Origin: Nitriliruptoraceae bacterium | Lineage (GTDB): Bacteria > Actinomycetota > Nitriliruptoria > Nitriliruptorales > Nitriliruptoraceae | Direction: 5' to 3' | DNA: 6,359 bases | Assembly (NCBI GenBank): GCA_007131525.1 | Contig: SLQK01000104.1 | Coordinates: 1-6,359 of the forward strand | Part shown: positions 5,975 to 6,359 of the stretch, piece by piece | How the letters are laid out: every line of letters starts with the position of its first letter | Numbering within the stretch: the first letter of the stretch is position 1 | Translations under genes and position numbers: made by a program | The notes under the pieces: model-generated | Database searches by the model: none | Told to the model about the DNA's origin: nothing | What the model saw: only the letters and a program-made list of their open reading frames with translations

Positions 5975-6359
5975 ATGACGCACGGCGAGACCACCGTCCG
6001 CACCCTCGAGGAGGCCGTCCAGGAACCCCGCAAGCATCGCGATATGGACCTCGCGCTGCAGCCGATGGACAACTTCAGCGAGACGCCCGGTGGTCCCCAC
6101 GGGCAACCGCTGGCGTTCTGGGCCGCGTGGGACCTCGCGGACCGACCGCGCCGCATCGCCCTGCTCGTCGACGACTGTCAGGAGGAGTACCGCCCCTACG
6201 CGGGCGAGATCCTCCCCAACGTGGAACGGCTGGTCGACGCCTTCCGCGCGGCGCGGTCACGCAGCGATGGGGTCTGCATCGCCTGGAGCGCCTGGAGCCG
6301 TCTGTTCGACGACGGGATCTCCAACGCGATGGACCGCTGGTACGGCCCCCGGGGTCTGC
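5975..6359 (+). CDS. Isochorismatase-like (cysteine hydrolase superfamily) protein, N-terminal 128 residues; runs off the window
   Basis: The frame is open from ATG 5975 to the window edge, and AAGGA 8 nt upstream (5962-5966) supports this start. RRIALLVDDCQEEYRP (59-74) matches the first strand of the isochorismatase fold, usually ALLVIDMQ, with D67 in the place of the catalytic Asp. ILPNVERLVDAFRAARS (79-95) fits the following helix, and VCIAWSAW (100-107) the second strand. DDGISNAMDRWYGPRGL (112-128) resembles a subgroup with a DGxxNAxDRxYGP stretch. The Lys and nucleophilic Cys would lie beyond the window, so activity cannot be judged. An unusual leader of about 58 residues precedes the fold (MTHGETTVRTLEEAVQEP, then a Pro/Gly-rich part). 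Family members hydrolyse amides or vinyl ethers, or are uncharacterised; the substrate is unknown. It is divergent from the cupin gene. Confidence 0.75.
   Translation, partial: MTHGETTVRTLEEAVQEPRKHRDMDLALQPMDNFSETPGGPHGQPLAFWAAWDLADRPRRIALLVDDCQEEYRPYAGEILPNVERLVDAFRAARSRSDGVCIAWSAWSRLFDDGISNAMDRWYGPRGL

Noticed and set aside
5831..6106. Upstream extension of the cupin frame
   Set aside because: It overlaps the divergent isochorismatase-like gene and its promoter region, and the residues do not look like a domain or a signal peptide.
1..6359. Mobile element, CRISPR array, toxin-antitoxin pair, phage-defence or biosynthetic cluster
   Set aside because: There are no repeat arrays, terminal inverted repeats, transposase or nuclease motifs, and the genes are metabolic or regulatory with uniform GC-rich codon use.

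Overview
The window is a very GC-rich stretch of bacterial chromosome. The gene families (a helical-repeat LuxR regulator without an ATPase domain, a WS/DGAT acyltransferase, a SAM methyltransferase with a WATGDY N-terminus) and the GC-biased third codon positions point to an actinobacterium. Which lineage cannot be read from the sequence; a deep-branching group with neutral-lipid storage would fit. I see no RNA gene, CRISPR array, insertion sequence, integrase or phage gene, and no sign of recent transfer.

Layout, left to right. Positions 1-405 (+) hold the 3' end of a homocysteine S-methyltransferase gene. It converges on a methyltransferase gene (1296 to 475, -), with a GC-rich hairpin between the two stops. 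Upstream of that methyltransferase on the same strand is a 549-residue LuxR-type regulator with a long helical-repeat region (3063 to 1414, -). Divergent from the regulator, across a 183-bp gap, is a complete wax ester synthase/diacylglycerol acyltransferase (3247-4647, +). It converges on a small four-helix membrane protein of unknown function (5136 to 4699, -), which lies 190 bp downstream of a cupin protein (5830 to 5327, -). Divergent from the cupin across 144 bp is the 5' part of an isochorismatase-like hydrolase (5975 to the window edge, +).

The genes thus form two divergent blocks: regulator + SAM methyltransferase against WS/DGAT, and cupin + membrane protein against the isochorismatase-like hydrolase. 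The spacers inside each same-strand pair contain no TA dinucleotide on either strand, so they lack any TANNNT -10 hexamer, which favours co-transcription. Each divergent region carries one copy of a near-identical inverted repeat, CCCT(A/T)GTAGGGT, in the same orientation. The right half of the repeat also reads as a TAGGGT -10 element for the rightward gene. This shared element is the most interesting thing here and may place both divergent regions under one control.

The individual protein families are known ones. I found no convincing evidence of a wholly new system; the new content, if any, is regulatory.
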